A DNA stretch of 64,000 nucleotides from NCBI GenBank assembly GCA_963846315.1, contig CAWJVM010000008.1:434001-498000 (forward strand), in the 5' to 3' direction. Below the pieces are notes generated by a model. That model made no database searches and was not told the origin of the DNA. It was given only the letters and a program-made list of their open reading frames with translations. The stretch is from RPQJ01 sp963846315. GTDB lineage: Bacteria > Pseudomonadota > Gammaproteobacteria > Steroidobacterales > Steroidobacteraceae. Every line of letters starts with the position of its first letter. Position 1 is the first letter of the stretch. Below are positions 28,563 to 37,324 of the stretch, piece after piece. Made by a program: the position numbers and the translations under genes.

Positions 28563-28694
28563 GGTGCGCCCGGCAGGGCCACCGCTCCGAACGTACCCGT
28601 CGGGCCAGGGACTCGCATGCTTTGCGGAATCCGTTATGATCGCGCGCACGACGACCGGATGGTCCGGGCGCTCGTTAGCTCACTGTGGATCACC

Positions 28695-29099
28695 ATGACA
28701 CACCAGAACTTCATTAATGCCATTGCCGTCCTCGTTGTGGGTGGCTGGCTGCCTTTCCAGATTGCCAATGCGGCCGAGCCGGACGCGGCGTCCGCGGCCA
28801 CTGCCACTCCCGCTGCCGCTGCCGCTGCCACTGCTCCGGCGGCAGACGCAGTGGCGCCGGCGCCGGTCGCCACCGCGCCGAAAGCTGAAAATGCGACGGC
28901 GCAGACCACCCCCAATCCAGACGACGAAATCATCTGCAAGAAGATCGACGTCTTTGGCAGCCGCGTACGCAAGGCAAAGATGTGCCGCACCCGGAAGGAA
29001 TGGCAGCTCGAATCGCAGGCAGCGAAGGACTACAGCAAGGGCGTCGACAAGGGCACGTCGATGCAGCCGGGCGGTCAGGCACTCCCGACGGGCGGCTGA
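28695..29099 (+). CDS. exported Ala/Pro-rich protein of unknown function
   Basis: A 134-aa protein. A signal peptide (FINAIAVLVVGGWLPFQIANA) is followed by a low-complexity Ala/Thr/Pro linker (about 25-70) and a compact C-terminal motif, DDEIICKKIDVFGSRVRKAKMCRTRKEWQ. Two Cys flank a GSR motif, a pattern I have seen in exported proteins of sphingomonads and relatives but cannot assign to a function. The ATG at 28695 begins the signal peptide; the frame is open upstream without such a feature. The gene for a TPR/aspartyl hydroxylase follows 21 bases later. Confidence 0.72.
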   Translation: MTHQNFINAIAVLVVGGWLPFQIANAAEPDAASAATATPAAAAAATAPAADAVAPAPVATAPKAENATAQTTPNPDDEIICKKIDVFGSRVRKAKMCRTRKEWQLESQAAKDYSKGVDKGTSMQPGGQALPTGG

Positions 29100-29120
29100 G
29101 CTCAGCCTGGGGGCCGTTGC

Positions 29121-30398
29121 ATGCCAGGTCAGGTCGCGCAGCTGATGCAGACGGCCAACCAGTTGGCGCAGGCCGGCAGGATGGCTGAGGCGGAACGCGT
29201 CTGGGTCGAGGTGCAGAAGCACGAGCCGCGCAATCCGCGCGCGCTCTTCAGTCTCGGCTTTCACGCGTTGCAGCGCGGCGACCTGGGTACCGCCAGCCGC
29301 TTGCTGACGGAGGCGTGCCAGGTGGCACCAAGCGACCTGCTCGCACGGATGACGCTGGTCGCAGCACACCGTGCGGCGGGCGATTCCGTTGCCGAACGGG
29401 CGGCGATCGAAGCGGCGCTGGCCGTCGATGCGTACTGCCTGCCGGCATTGCTCGCCAAGGCGAGTTGGTTTGAACGCTTTGGCAGTCAAGCGACTGCCGC
29501 CATCACGTATCGTCACTGCCTGCAGATCGCACCCCCAGCAACGCATTGGCCGGCCGGTCTGCGGCCGCAGCTGGAGCGTGCCCGGGAGGTCGTCGCGCAG
29601 TATTGCTCCGCCTACGATGAGTTCCTGACGGACAAGCTCGTCAACCTGCACTCGACGCTGAGTGGCCTCGCCGCGGAGCGTTGGCGTGAAGCGGTTTCGA
29701 TCATGTCGGGCAAGACCAGGCCCTACCACGTCGACTGCAACCAGATGCACGTGCCCCGCCTGCCTGCGCTGTGCTTCTACGACGAATCGTACTTTCCCTG
29801 GAAGAGTCAGCTCGAGGCGCAGACTGACGTGATCCGCGAAGAATTGCAGGCCGCACTGCAGGCCGATCGCGATAAATTCTCACCCTACATCGGCTACAAC
29901 CCGGGCGAGCCCGTCAATCAATGGGGCGAACTCAATCACTCGGACCGGTGGAGCGTGCTGGCGCTTTGGAAGGGCGGCGAGCGAGTCGAGGACAACCTGC
30001 AGCGCTGCCCACGGACCGCGCTGGCGCTCGAGCAGGTCGATATGGCGGAGATAGGCGGGCTTTGCCCGAACGCCATGTTCTCGGCACTCGCGCCGCATAC
30101 GCACATCCCACCGCATCACGGCGAGACCAATGCGCGGCTGGTGGCCCACCTGCCGCTGATCGTGCCCGATAAATGCAGTTTCCGCGCCGGCTTTGAGGTG
30201 CGGGAGTGGAAGGTCGGTGAGGTGTTCGCCTTCGACGATACGCTGGAGCACGAGGCGCGCAATGATTCGGACGAGTTGCGGGTCGTGCTGATTTTCGACG
30301 TCTGGAACCCGCTGCTCGTGCCGGCAGAACGTGAGATGGTCAAGGCGATGACCGCGGCCGCCCGCGAATTCAGCGCGGTCTACCAACCAGCGGCCTGA
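29121..30398 (+). CDS. TPR-containing aspartyl/asparaginyl beta-hydroxylase family protein
   Basis: A 425-aa protein. Residues 1-150 form tetratricopeptide-like repeats (GRMAEAERVWVEVQKHEPRNPRALFSLGFHALQRGDLGTA). Residues 190-420 form a 2-oxoglutarate/Fe(II) dioxygenase of the AspH type. The metal site is in HTHIPPHHGETNARLVAHLPL and FDDTLEHEARN, with the Arg for 2-oxoglutarate in NARLVAH. Relatives hydroxylate Asp or Asn side chains or lipid A fatty acids (LpxO), and the TPR plus AspH order is that of bacterial AspH-like proteins. The target is unknown. It follows a small exported protein gene by 21 bases. Confidence 0.88.
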   Translation: MPGQVAQLMQTANQLAQAGRMAEAERVWVEVQKHEPRNPRALFSLGFHALQRGDLGTASRLLTEACQVAPSDLLARMTLVAAHRAAGDSVAERAAIEAALAVDAYCLPALLAKASWFERFGSQATAAITYRHCLQIAPPATHWPAGLRPQLERAREVVAQYCSAYDEFLTDKLVNLHSTLSGLAAERWREAVSIMSGKTRPYHVDCNQMHVPRLPALCFYDESYFPWKSQLEAQTDVIREELQAALQADRDKFSPYIGYNPGEPVNQWGELNHSDRWSVLALWKGGERVEDNLQRCPRTALALEQVDMAEIGGLCPNAMFSALAPHTHIPPHHGETNARLVAHLPLIVPDKCSFRAGFEVREWKVGEVFAFDDTLEHEARNDSDELRVVLIFDVWNPLLVPAEREMVKAMTAAAREFSAVYQPAA

Positions 30399-30419
30399 AC
30401 CCTGCAGGGTCGGGAAGAA

Positions 30420-30947
30420 CTAGCCGGCCGCCTTCGTGCAGGCCTGCTCGGATGACGGCCAGCCCGCCTCGAGCCGCAGCACGCGATCGCCGGCGGCCAT
30501 GCCCTGCGCGGCAACGGTCCCCGCCTTGAGTTCCACGACGAGCACCACGGGCACGCGCGATGTGATCGTCGCGAGCGAACCAGGCTGTGCGTTACGCTTG
30601 ATCGTGACCACGCAACCCTGCTCGTCGACGAACAACATGTCGAGCGGTAGCAGTGTGTTCTTCATCCACATCGCGACGTGCTGCGGCGGATCGTAGGTGA
30701 AGATCATCGCCTGGTCGGGCCGCACCTCGCGGTCCTCCACGAACATGAAACCCTGCTCGCGCGTCTGCGGCGAATCGGCACGCCAGGCTTCGAACAGGTG
30801 GCGGCGGAAGCTGGCGCGGGTTTCGACTGCGATGCGCTCGCGCGGAAACGCGCTGAGCGGCAGCGTCCCGGCCGGCGCGGCACCCACGGCGAGCGGCAGC
30901 AGGGCGCAGAACGCGAACAACACACGGGCGGGAAGTCGGGCGGGCAT
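30420..30947 (-). CDS. DUF192 family exported protein
   Basis: A 175-aa protein with signal peptide (ARVLFAFCALLPLAVGAAPA). The DUF192 core runs from about residue 55: REQGFMFVEDREVRPDQAMIF, MWMKNTLLPLDMLFVDEQG, VVELKAGTVAAQGMAAGD. This is a small beta-barrel family of unknown function, frequent in proteobacterial envelopes. Its start is 3 bases after the upstream lipoprotein stop, so it belongs to the same operon. Confidence 0.88.
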   Translation of the reverse strand: MPARLPARVLFAFCALLPLAVGAAPAGTLPLSAFPRERIAVETRASFRRHLFEAWRADSPQTREQGFMFVEDREVRPDQAMIFTYDPPQHVAMWMKNTLLPLDMLFVDEQGCVVTIKRNAQPGSLATITSRVPVVLVVELKAGTVAAQGMAAGDRVLRLEAGWPSSEQACTKAAG

Positions 30948-30950
30948 GGG

Positions 30951-31559
30951 TCAGTCCTTCGGGTAGTCGACGAGCGCAGCCACGTCGAACCGTGTGACCA
31001 GCACCGAACCGGAGTCGCTCGAGCCGAGTGCGCGAGCCGGTTGCGTGCAGTAGCCGCGTGCCGACAGCCGGTATCGACCGTCGTGACCTGCAATTGGTTC
31101 CTGCTGCACTTCGTCGAGTGCGCACTTGTCGTCGCCCTGAGTGGAATAGAACGAGCCGGCGCCTTCGCGCACCAGGGTCACGTTGGCCGCCACGTTGCGC
31201 GCCGACGTACCGGGCAGGAGGTTGGCGACGCCGATCACGATCAGCAGGGGAGCGGCATCGACGGTGCCCTTGTAGACCAGCCGCACGCCGTCGCCAGCCG
31301 GCCGCGGGCCGCCGAGGCATTGCGCGACGGCGGGCGCCGACCAGTCGATCTCGGCGTCGATCGCGCCTTGCAGGCGCGCGCGCAGGAACCCTTCGGGCGC
31401 GGGCGCACAGAAGATGTCTGCCGGTGTTCCACGCGCGGGCGTGCCGCTGGTCGTGTCGGCGTGGCCACACCCTGCCACCAGCAGGGCGCAGCACGCCGCG
31501 GCCGCAACGCGCGGCGAAAGTTCAGGCGACGACAGGCTCGTCCGCCGTGCGTGGCGCAC
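30951..31559 (-). CDS. putative lipoprotein of unknown function
   Basis: The reading frame encodes a lipoprotein with lipobox LVAGC preceded by a hydrophobic stretch (VAAAACCALLVAGCGHADT). The mature part has four Cys (IFCAPAPEGF, AQCLGGPRPAG, DDKCALDEV, ARGYCTQPA), suggesting two disulfides. The start is uncertain: I chose the GTG at 31559, which gives a basic signal start (MRHARRTS). The frame is open to an ATG at 31589, and all candidates overlap the upstream gene. No domain is recognised. DUF192 follows 3 bases later. Confidence 0.62.
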   Translation of the reverse strand: MRHARRTSLSSPELSPRVAAAACCALLVAGCGHADTTSGTPARGTPADIFCAPAPEGFLRARLQGAIDAEIDWSAPAVAQCLGGPRPAGDGVRLVYKGTVDAAPLLIVIGVANLLPGTSARNVAANVTLVREGAGSFYSTQGDDKCALDEVQQEPIAGHDGRYRLSARGYCTQPARALGSSDSGSVLVTRFDVAALVDYPKD

Positions 31560-32442
31560 GGACGAGCAGCGACTTAGCCAACTGGCCATGGAGATAACCA
31601 ATACCCCTCGAGAGATGCAGCGTGACGGTGAGCAGCACTATCCCCAAGATCGATACCAGTGGCAACAAAGCCGGATGCGGCGACTCGACGGTGCCATCGA
31701 TCGTGATCAGGCCGGCGTGGTACAGCAGCACGACGATCGGCGCGATCGTGAGCGCGAGCGAGCACACGATGCCGACGATGACGAACGTGAAATAGAACAC
31801 GCCGAGCGGCAGCATCAGCAGCAGGTACAGCAGCGTGCCCCAGGTGCGCGGATCCTTCAGCATTTCGAGCACCCGCTGCATCCAGCCCATCGGCGGGCCC
31901 GGATGCACGGGTCGGCGTGGCATGCGGGTTCCCAGCAGGGTTTCCACGATGCGGCCCTCGGCCAGCGCGAGCACCCGCGTCGTGCCGATGAAGAGCAGGA
32001 AGAACGGGATGCCGATGATCAGGATCGCGAAGCCGGCCGAGAGCGACAGGCCCGTCACCGCGAAGGTGAAATAAAAGATGCCGGTCGCGAGCGCCAGCAG
32101 CATGTAGGCCAGCCCCAAGTAAGCGCGGGGATCGGAATAAACACCGAAGAAGCGGCCGAGTGACGTGTGCTTCGGCTTCGGCGGAGGCGTGCGCAGCGCA
32201 GCCTGCACCCGGGTTTCGTTCGAGCGGTAAGCGTCGGCCACTTCACCCGGCGCGCCGTAAGTCGCCACGATCCGGCCCAGCATGGTCTCTTCCGTGACCT
32301 CGGGATGCTGCGCCAGTTCCGCGCGCAGGTGCTCTTCCGCGTCGTAGAGCGCGTCCTGCACCAGCGCGCGGTCGGCGCCCTGCAGTTCGGCTCGAAGCAG
32401 GTCGAGGTAGTCCTCGACGGTGCGGGGGGTCGCGGCCGTCAT
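31522..32442 (-). CDS. HAAS-domain (DUF1700-like) membrane protein
   Basis: A 306-aa protein. The N-terminal helical domain (TVEDYLDLLRAELQGADRALVQDALYDAEEHLRAELAQ) is the HAAS domain, which usually partners a PadR regulator. Two similar membrane blocks follow (about residues 105-165 and 205-275), each starting FFGVYSDPRAYLGLAYMLLALATGIFYFTF or LKDPRTWGTLLYLLLMLPLGVFYFTF, the putative sensor repeat. The start overlaps the padR stop (ATGA), so the pair is translationally coupled. HAAS proteins are thought to sense a membrane or antibiotic signal and pass it to PadR; that role is inferred here. Confidence 0.86.
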   Translation of the reverse strand: MTAATPRTVEDYLDLLRAELQGADRALVQDALYDAEEHLRAELAQHPEVTEETMLGRIVATYGAPGEVADAYRSNETRVQAALRTPPPKPKHTSLGRFFGVYSDPRAYLGLAYMLLALATGIFYFTFAVTGLSLSAGFAILIIGIPFFLLFIGTTRVLALAEGRIVETLLGTRMPRRPVHPGPPMGWMQRVLEMLKDPRTWGTLLYLLLMLPLGVFYFTFVIVGIVCSLALTIAPIVVLLYHAGLITIDGTVESPHPALLPLVSILGIVLLTVTLHLSRGIGYLHGQLAKSLLVRAPRTADEPVVA

Positions 32443-32870
32443 GACGGCATCTCCTGTGCGGCGGTAGGGGAAGGCTGGACGATGGAATCGATGAAGGCGC
32501 GGGTGCCATGCCAGGTCTCGCGCCAGGCCGCGAGCACCTCGCGCCCGAGTGGCGTGATCCGGTAGTAGCGGCGGGGCGGTCCAGAGTACGAGGGGACCAC
32601 GCGACTCGACAGCAGTCCAGCGCCGCTCATGTTGCGCAGCACCGGATAGAGGGCACCCTGCTTGAACGGAGCCGTTGGTACTTCGTCCGAGGTGAGCTTG
32701 CGCGCGATCTCGTACCCGTAGAGGTCGGTCGCGGCCTCGGCGAGCACCGACAGCAGCACCAGTGAGGTCAAGCCCGCGCTGAGTTCGCGTTGGAACTTGC
32801 GGGCCTGGGCTTCGGCCGGCGTTTCGTCCCCCGGTGCAGGGGAGGTGATTTCGTCGTCGTCCCGCGACAT
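32439..32870 (-). CDS. PadR family transcriptional regulator
   Basis: A 143-aa regulator. The winged HTH is LLSVLAEAATDLYGYEIARKLTSDEVPTAPFKQGALYPVLRNMSGAGLL, with YRITPLGREVLAAW in the wing and dimer helix. An acidic extension of about 30 residues precedes it. PadR/HAAS pairs are a standard two-gene module, overlapping by 4 bases here. The gene is divergent from glgC across an AT-rich gap with a long inverted repeat, its likely binding site. The in-frame ORF extends upstream, but the ATG at 32870 fits the family. Confidence 0.9.
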   Translation of the reverse strand: MSRDDDEITSPAPGDETPAEAQARKFQRELSAGLTSLVLLSVLAEAATDLYGYEIARKLTSDEVPTAPFKQGALYPVLRNMSGAGLLSSRVVPSYSGPPRRYYRITPLGREVLAAWRETWHGTRAFIDSIVQPSPTAAQEMPS

Positions 32871-32898
32871 GGCGGTCCGTCTCCTTGGTAAGTGACTC

Positions 32899-32950
32899 AT
32901 AGTAGGCATCAAGTACTAGTATGAAGTCAACACTATAATTTGATGCCTTA
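32899..32950. promoter_or_regulatory. AT-rich divergent promoter with inverted repeat (padR/glgC)
   Basis: GGCATCAA (32905-32912) and TTGATGCC (32940-32947) form perfect 8-bp arms 27 bases apart. Between them lie the palindromic core AGTACTAGTAT and a perfect TATAAT (32934-32939), a possible -10 for transcription toward glgC. The segment is far more AT-rich than its surroundings. It is a good candidate for PadR autoregulation. Confidence 0.6.
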
Positions 32951-33034
32951 TACTGATGCACCGCAGCAGCGATCCAACGCCGTTTCGACTCTGTAACATC
33001 CTCAGGAAGCCTGTACTCGTCGGAGAGCCGCCGG

Positions 33035-34318
33035 ATGTCGACCGAACAACAACGCATTGGAGCGCCACGTCGATACCTGAGCCGCCTTACCCGGGGCACG
33101 CTCGCCGTCATCATGGCGGGCGGCCGGGGGGAGCGTCTCAGGCAACTCACCGAGGACCGCTGCAAGCCCGCTGCACCGTTCGGCGGCAAGTTCCGCATCA
33201 TCGATTTCGTGCTCTCGAATTGCCTGAACTCAGGCATCCGGCAGATCTCGGTGCTGACCCAGTACAAGGCCCATTCGCTGATCCAGCACATCGGCAAGGG
33301 CTGGGGCTTCCTGCGCGGCGAATTCGGCGAGTTCATCGAGACCATTCCCGCGCAGCAGCGCCGTGGCCCCGAGTGGTACCAGGGCACCGCGGACGCGCTG
33401 TGGCAGAACATGGACCTGATTCGCGCACACCGGCCGCTGCACGTGCTGGTGCTGGCCGGCGACCACATCTACAAGATGGACTACGGCCCGATGATCGGCT
33501 TCCACGTCGAGAAGGAAGCGGACATCACCGTCGGTGTCGTCGAAGTGCCGCTCGAACGTGCGCGCGAATTCGGCGTGCTGGCGGTCGATGACGGCAATCG
33601 CGTGCTCGGCTTCCAGGAAAAGCCGAACCATCCGCAGCCCATGCCCGGCCGGCCCGACGTCGCACTCGCGTCGATGGGAATCTACGTGTTCAATCCGCGG
33701 CTGCTCGAGCGGTTGCTGCGCGCCGATGCCGAGAAGCCCGATTCCGCGCACGACTTCGGCAAGAACATCATTCCCGAGGCGATCGACAACCTGCGTGTCT
33801 TCGCTTATCCGTTCGAGGACGTGCGCAGCAAGGCGCAGCACTACTGGCGCGACGTCGGCACGATCGACGCGTACTACGAAGCGAACATGGAACTGGTGCG
33901 CGTCTCGCCCGAACTCAATATCTACGACGAGCAGTGGCCGATCTGGACTTACCAGGAACAGCTGCCGCCGGCCAAGTTCGTGTTCGACGACGAAAATCGC
34001 CGCGGCTGTGCGATCGACTCGATGGTGTCGGGCGGCTGCATCATCTCGGGCTCACGCGTGTCGAATTCGCTGCTGTTCTCGCAGGTGCGCGTGCACGACT
34101 ACTCGACCGTGGACCGGTCGGTGATCCTGCCGCGCGTGCGCATCGGCGAGCACTGCGTGATCCGCAATGCGATCATCGACGAAGGCGCGGTGGTGCCGGA
34201 CGGCACGTCGATCGGCGTCGACCCCGCGCAGGATCGCGAGCGCTTCTACGTCAGCGAGAACGGCGTTACGCTCGTCACGGCGTCGATGCTGCGTGCGCCG
34301 GCGCGTGCCGGCGCCTGA
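33035..34318 (+). CDS. glgC: glucose-1-phosphate adenylyltransferase
   Basis: A 427-aa enzyme that makes ADP-glucose from ATP and glucose 1-phosphate for glycogen synthesis. Nucleotide-binding motif AVIMAGGRGERLRQLTEDRCKPAAPFGGKFRIIDF, catalytic motif VLAGDHIYKMDYGPMI, substrate motifs FQEKP and SMGIYVFNP, and the C-terminal left-handed beta-helix are all present. Arg residues near the N terminus fit allosteric control. Glycogen synthase (glgA) is 0.5 kb away on the opposite strand. Confidence 0.96.
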   Translation: MSTEQQRIGAPRRYLSRLTRGTLAVIMAGGRGERLRQLTEDRCKPAAPFGGKFRIIDFVLSNCLNSGIRQISVLTQYKAHSLIQHIGKGWGFLRGEFGEFIETIPAQQRRGPEWYQGTADALWQNMDLIRAHRPLHVLVLAGDHIYKMDYGPMIGFHVEKEADITVGVVEVPLERAREFGVLAVDDGNRVLGFQEKPNHPQPMPGRPDVALASMGIYVFNPRLLERLLRADAEKPDSAHDFGKNIIPEAIDNLRVFAYPFEDVRSKAQHYWRDVGTIDAYYEANMELVRVSPELNIYDEQWPIWTYQEQLPPAKFVFDDENRRGCAIDSMVSGGCIISGSRVSNSLLFSQVRVHDYSTVDRSVILPRVRIGEHCVIRNAIIDEGAVVPDGTSIGVDPAQDRERFYVSENGVTLVTASMLRAPARAGA

Positions 34319-34362
34319 ACGTCGCCACCTGCACCACGGAACTGTTCGAGGAGATGTCGAAG

Positions 34363-34866
34363 ATGCTGCTGCGAAATGCGTTGTTGCGGATGGCGGGGGT
34401 GCTGGCCGTGCTGGTGGCGCTGGCAGGCTGTTCGACCTTCAACCAGAAACTGGTGTCGCCGGAACTGAGCCTGCTCTCCATCCAGATGCTGTCCACCGAC
34501 ATGTTCGCGCAGAAATTCAGGGTCCGGGTGCTGGTCAAGAACCCCAACGACCTGGAGATTCCCGTCCGTGGCATCGATTACACGATCATCCTGATGGGCG
34601 ACAGCTTCGCCGAGGGCGTCAGCAGCGACCAGTTCATGTTGCCAGCCAAGGGCGAGGCCGAATTCGACATGATGATCACGACCAATTTCGTCAGCAGCTT
34701 CGGCCGCCTGCTGAGCCGCGTCGGCGGCAACAAGCTGCAGAACCTGCACTACGAAATCGCGGGTGAAGTGCTCGTCGACAAGGGCATGATCCGCAAGATC
34801 CCTTTCAACCACCAGGGCACAGTCGATATTACGCGCGCGACGGGACCGAAGCCGGGCGAGACCTAG
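34363..34866 (+). CDS. LEA type 2 (WHy-domain) lipoprotein
   Basis: A 167-aa lipoprotein (lipobox ALAGC). The mature domain is LEA2/WHy-like: LVSPELSLLSIQMLSTDMFAQKFRVRVLVKNPNDLEIPVRGIDYTIILMG. Bacterial WHy proteins are associated with desiccation or cold tolerance, but few have been tested. The ATG at 34363 is preferred because GAGGAG is 9 bases upstream; with the ATG at 34354 that site would touch the start codon. Its stop overlaps the glgA stop by 3 bases within CTAG. It may be co-transcribed with glgC. Confidence 0.85.
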   Translation: MLLRNALLRMAGVLAVLVALAGCSTFNQKLVSPELSLLSIQMLSTDMFAQKFRVRVLVKNPNDLEIPVRGIDYTIILMGDSFAEGVSSDQFMLPAKGEAEFDMMITTNFVSSFGRLLSRVGGNKLQNLHYEIAGEVLVDKGMIRKIPFNHQGTVDITRATGPKPGET

Positions 34867-36326
34867 CGCGCCGGCAGGGCGTCGTACAACGCTTCGTACT
34901 CGCCGACGCGGGCATCCCAGGAAAAATCCTGCTGCATGCCGTTCTGCACCAGCCGGCGCCACACGCTCGGCCAACCGTACCATTCGAGCGCCGTCAGCAG
35001 CGCCCAGCGCAAGCCACCCGCGTCGAAATCGTTGAACACGATGCCGGTGCCCTGGCTGGTCGCCGGATCGAAATGCTGCACACTGTCGGCGAGGCCCCCG
35101 GTGCGGCGTACCACCGGCACCGTGCCGTACTTGAGGCTGTACATCTGGTTCAGGCCGCACGGCTCGTACAGCGACGGCATCAGGAAGATGTCCGCCGCAG
35201 CCTCGATGAAATGCGCGAGTTCTTCGCTGTACCCGCTGTAGAACACCACGCGACCCGGGAAGCGCTCCTGCAGTTCGTGCATGAACCGCTCGTACTGCGC
35301 TTCGCCGCTGCCGAGCGCGACGAAGCGGCACTCGCGCTCCTGCAGCAGCCGCGGCAACACCTCGGCCAGCAGGTCGATGCCTTTCTGGCGCGTGAGGCGC
35401 GTCACCATGCCGATCAGCGGCACCGAAGCGGCCGCGGGCATCCGCAGCAGGTCGAGCAGCGCTTCCTTGTTGCGCGCCTTGCCGGTGAGGTCGCTCGCGT
35501 CGTAACGGAAGGGCAGGTAGCGATCGGTCGCCGGATTCCAGTCGTCGTAGTCGGCACCGTTCAGGATGCCGCTCACGGAGTCGCGACGGGCGCGCAAGTC
35601 TGCGTCGAGGCCGTAACCGCCATCGGGCGTGCGAATCTCCTGCGCGTAAGTCGGGCTGACGGTCGTCACGGCATCGGCGTAGAGAATGCCGTGTCGCATC
35701 GGGTTGATGCGGCCGAGGCCGAGGTCGGCCTGGTGCAGCGCCTCGATGCTCACGCCGGGACCGACGTCGGCCGCGGCACTGGCCGAGAACACACCCTGGT
35801 AACCGATGTTGTGAATCGTGAACACGCTGCGAGTCGCGCCGAAGACCTGCGTATCCCACGCATACGCCGTGCGCAACAGCAGGGGCGCGAATGCGGTGTG
35901 CCAGTCGTTGCAATGCACGATGTCGGGCGCGAAGCCGAGACGCTGGCAGCATTCGAGCGCGGCCCGCGTCAGCATCAGGTAGCGCACGTGTTCGTCGTGC
36001 GCGTCCGAATAGATGAACGGTCGATCGAAGACGGCGGGGCAGTCGACCAGTTGCACCCAGAGGTCCGACCCAGGCAGGCGCGCTTCGATCACGTCGTAAC
36101 GGTATTCGTTGGTGCCGACCCGGACGGTCAGGCCCTGCAGCGCCGCGACCGGGCGCTGTTCGCAGCCCTGCAGGTCCGAGAGCGCGTGCAGCGGGACGAA
36201 GACGCGCACGTCGTGTCCACGCTGCAGCAGGTGGCGCGACAGCGCAGCCGCCACGTCGCCCAGGCCGCCGGTCTTGGCGAACGGTGAAATCTCCGCGGTC
36301 AGGAAACAGATGCGCTGGCGTGGCAT
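34863..36326 (-). CDS. glgA: glycogen synthase (GT5)
   Basis: A 487-aa ADP-glucose-dependent glycogen synthase. The N-terminal KTGGLGDVAAAL motif binds ADP-glucose, HCNDWHTAF is the acceptor-side motif, and GMVTRLTRQKGIDLL with EPCGLNQMYSLKYGTVPVVRRTGGLADSV forms the GT-B catalytic site. Length agrees with bacterial GlgA. I chose the ATG at 36326 (MPRQRICFLTAEISPF); an in-frame GTG at 36353 is possible. It works with glgC to make glycogen. A branching enzyme is not in this window. Confidence 0.95.
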   Translation of the reverse strand: MPRQRICFLTAEISPFAKTGGLGDVAAALSRHLLQRGHDVRVFVPLHALSDLQGCEQRPVAALQGLTVRVGTNEYRYDVIEARLPGSDLWVQLVDCPAVFDRPFIYSDAHDEHVRYLMLTRAALECCQRLGFAPDIVHCNDWHTAFAPLLLRTAYAWDTQVFGATRSVFTIHNIGYQGVFSASAAADVGPGVSIEALHQADLGLGRINPMRHGILYADAVTTVSPTYAQEIRTPDGGYGLDADLRARRDSVSGILNGADYDDWNPATDRYLPFRYDASDLTGKARNKEALLDLLRMPAAASVPLIGMVTRLTRQKGIDLLAEVLPRLLQERECRFVALGSGEAQYERFMHELQERFPGRVVFYSGYSEELAHFIEAAADIFLMPSLYEPCGLNQMYSLKYGTVPVVRRTGGLADSVQHFDPATSQGTGIVFNDFDAGGLRWALLTALEWYGWPSVWRRLVQNGMQQDFSWDARVGEYEALYDALPAR

Positions 36327-36409
36327 GGCTGCGTTAGTTTGCCACAGCGCCACCTCGTCTCAGCACGATCCGGGTGGCTGTCCCGCGCAGCGTCGGTATC
36401 CTTTACGCC

Positions 36410-37324
36410 ATGAAAGCAAGTGTCCCTGATGGCCCCGCCGCCCCCCCCGAGTTCCGCCGCATCGCGCGCGCGATCGAATTCGTCGCGGCGAACGTCCGGC
36501 AGCAGCCGACGCTGGCCGACATCGCCGCGGCGGCGAACTGGAGTGAGTATCACTTTGCGCGCGAATTTCGCCGCTGGACCGGCATTTCGCCCAAGCAGTG
36601 GTTGCAGGAGCTGTCGCTCGCGGCCGCGAAGCAGGCGCTCGACGACGAGCGCTCCGTGCTGCAGGCAGCCATTGATGCCGGATTGTCCGGGCCCGGCCGT
36701 TTGCACGACTTGTTCGTGACACTCGAGGCCGTGACGCCCGGCGAATACAAGTTGCGCGGGCAGGGCATGACGATGCGTTTCGGTACGGCGCCAACGCCCT
36801 TCGGCGAGGCACTGATCGTGTGTTCGGCCCGGGGTATCGCGTTCCTGGCGTTCGCCGACGAGGACGGCGCCTTCGACGGCTTCGAGGACTTCCGCGCGAC
36901 GTGGCGCGACGCGGAATGGGGGCGGGACGATGCCGGTGCGAAGCAGATCGCGGACACGATCTGGCAGGCGGCCTCGCGCGGGGACCGCAGGCTTTCGCTC
37001 TGGGTGCACGGCAGCAACTTCCAGTTGCAGGTGTGGCGCGCGTTGCTCGCGACAGGCCAGAACCGAACGCTGAGTTATGCGGCGCTCGCTGAATCGATCG
37101 GTCGCCGGTCTGCGTGCCGCGCCGTGGGTTCAGCGGTCGGCGCAAACCCGGTCGCGTGGCTCATTCCCTGCCATCACGTGCTGCGGGCCAACGGCGCGTT
37201 GGGGGGGTATCGCTGGGGGCTCGAGCGCAAGCGCGCCATGCTCGCGTGGGAGCTGGCCCGCTCGGTCAGGAACGCTTCTCGTCGTCGTCTTTCGACTTCT
37301 CGCGCTTCGGCAGGATCGCGCTGA
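36410..37324 (+). CDS. AraC-type/methylguanine-DNA methyltransferase fusion (short Ada-like)
   Basis: A 304-aa protein. Residues 15-115 form an AraC-type HTH (IEFVAANVRQQPTLADIAAAANWSEYHFAREFRRWTGISPKQWLQ). Residues 120-290 are an O6-alkylguanine-DNA alkyltransferase with acceptor Cys254 in IPCHHV and the NPVAWLI, FQLQVWRALL and VGSAVGANP motifs. It lacks the N-terminal Cys4 zinc domain by which E. coli Ada senses methyl phosphotriesters, so it can repair O6-alkylguanine but its way of sensing damage must differ. The last 59 bases overlap the phaR gene tail to tail; the C-terminal tail (ASRRRLSTSRASAGSR) is not conserved sequence. Confidence 0.9.
   Translation: MKASVPDGPAAPPEFRRIARAIEFVAANVRQQPTLADIAAAANWSEYHFAREFRRWTGISPKQWLQELSLAAAKQALDDERSVLQAAIDAGLSGPGRLHDLFVTLEAVTPGEYKLRGQGMTMRFGTAPTPFGEALIVCSARGIAFLAFADEDGAFDGFEDFRATWRDAEWGRDDAGAKQIADTIWQAASRGDRRLSLWVHGSNFQLQVWRALLATGQNRTLSYAALAESIGRRSACRAVGSAVGANPVAWLIPCHHVLRANGALGGYRWGLERKRAMLAWELARSVRNASRRRLSTSRASAGSR

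Noticed and set aside
31522..33468. A 648-residue frame joining the HAAS protein to upstream sequence
   Set aside because: The upstream part is antisense to glgC and crosses padR; the ATGA overlap with padR gives the start at 32442.
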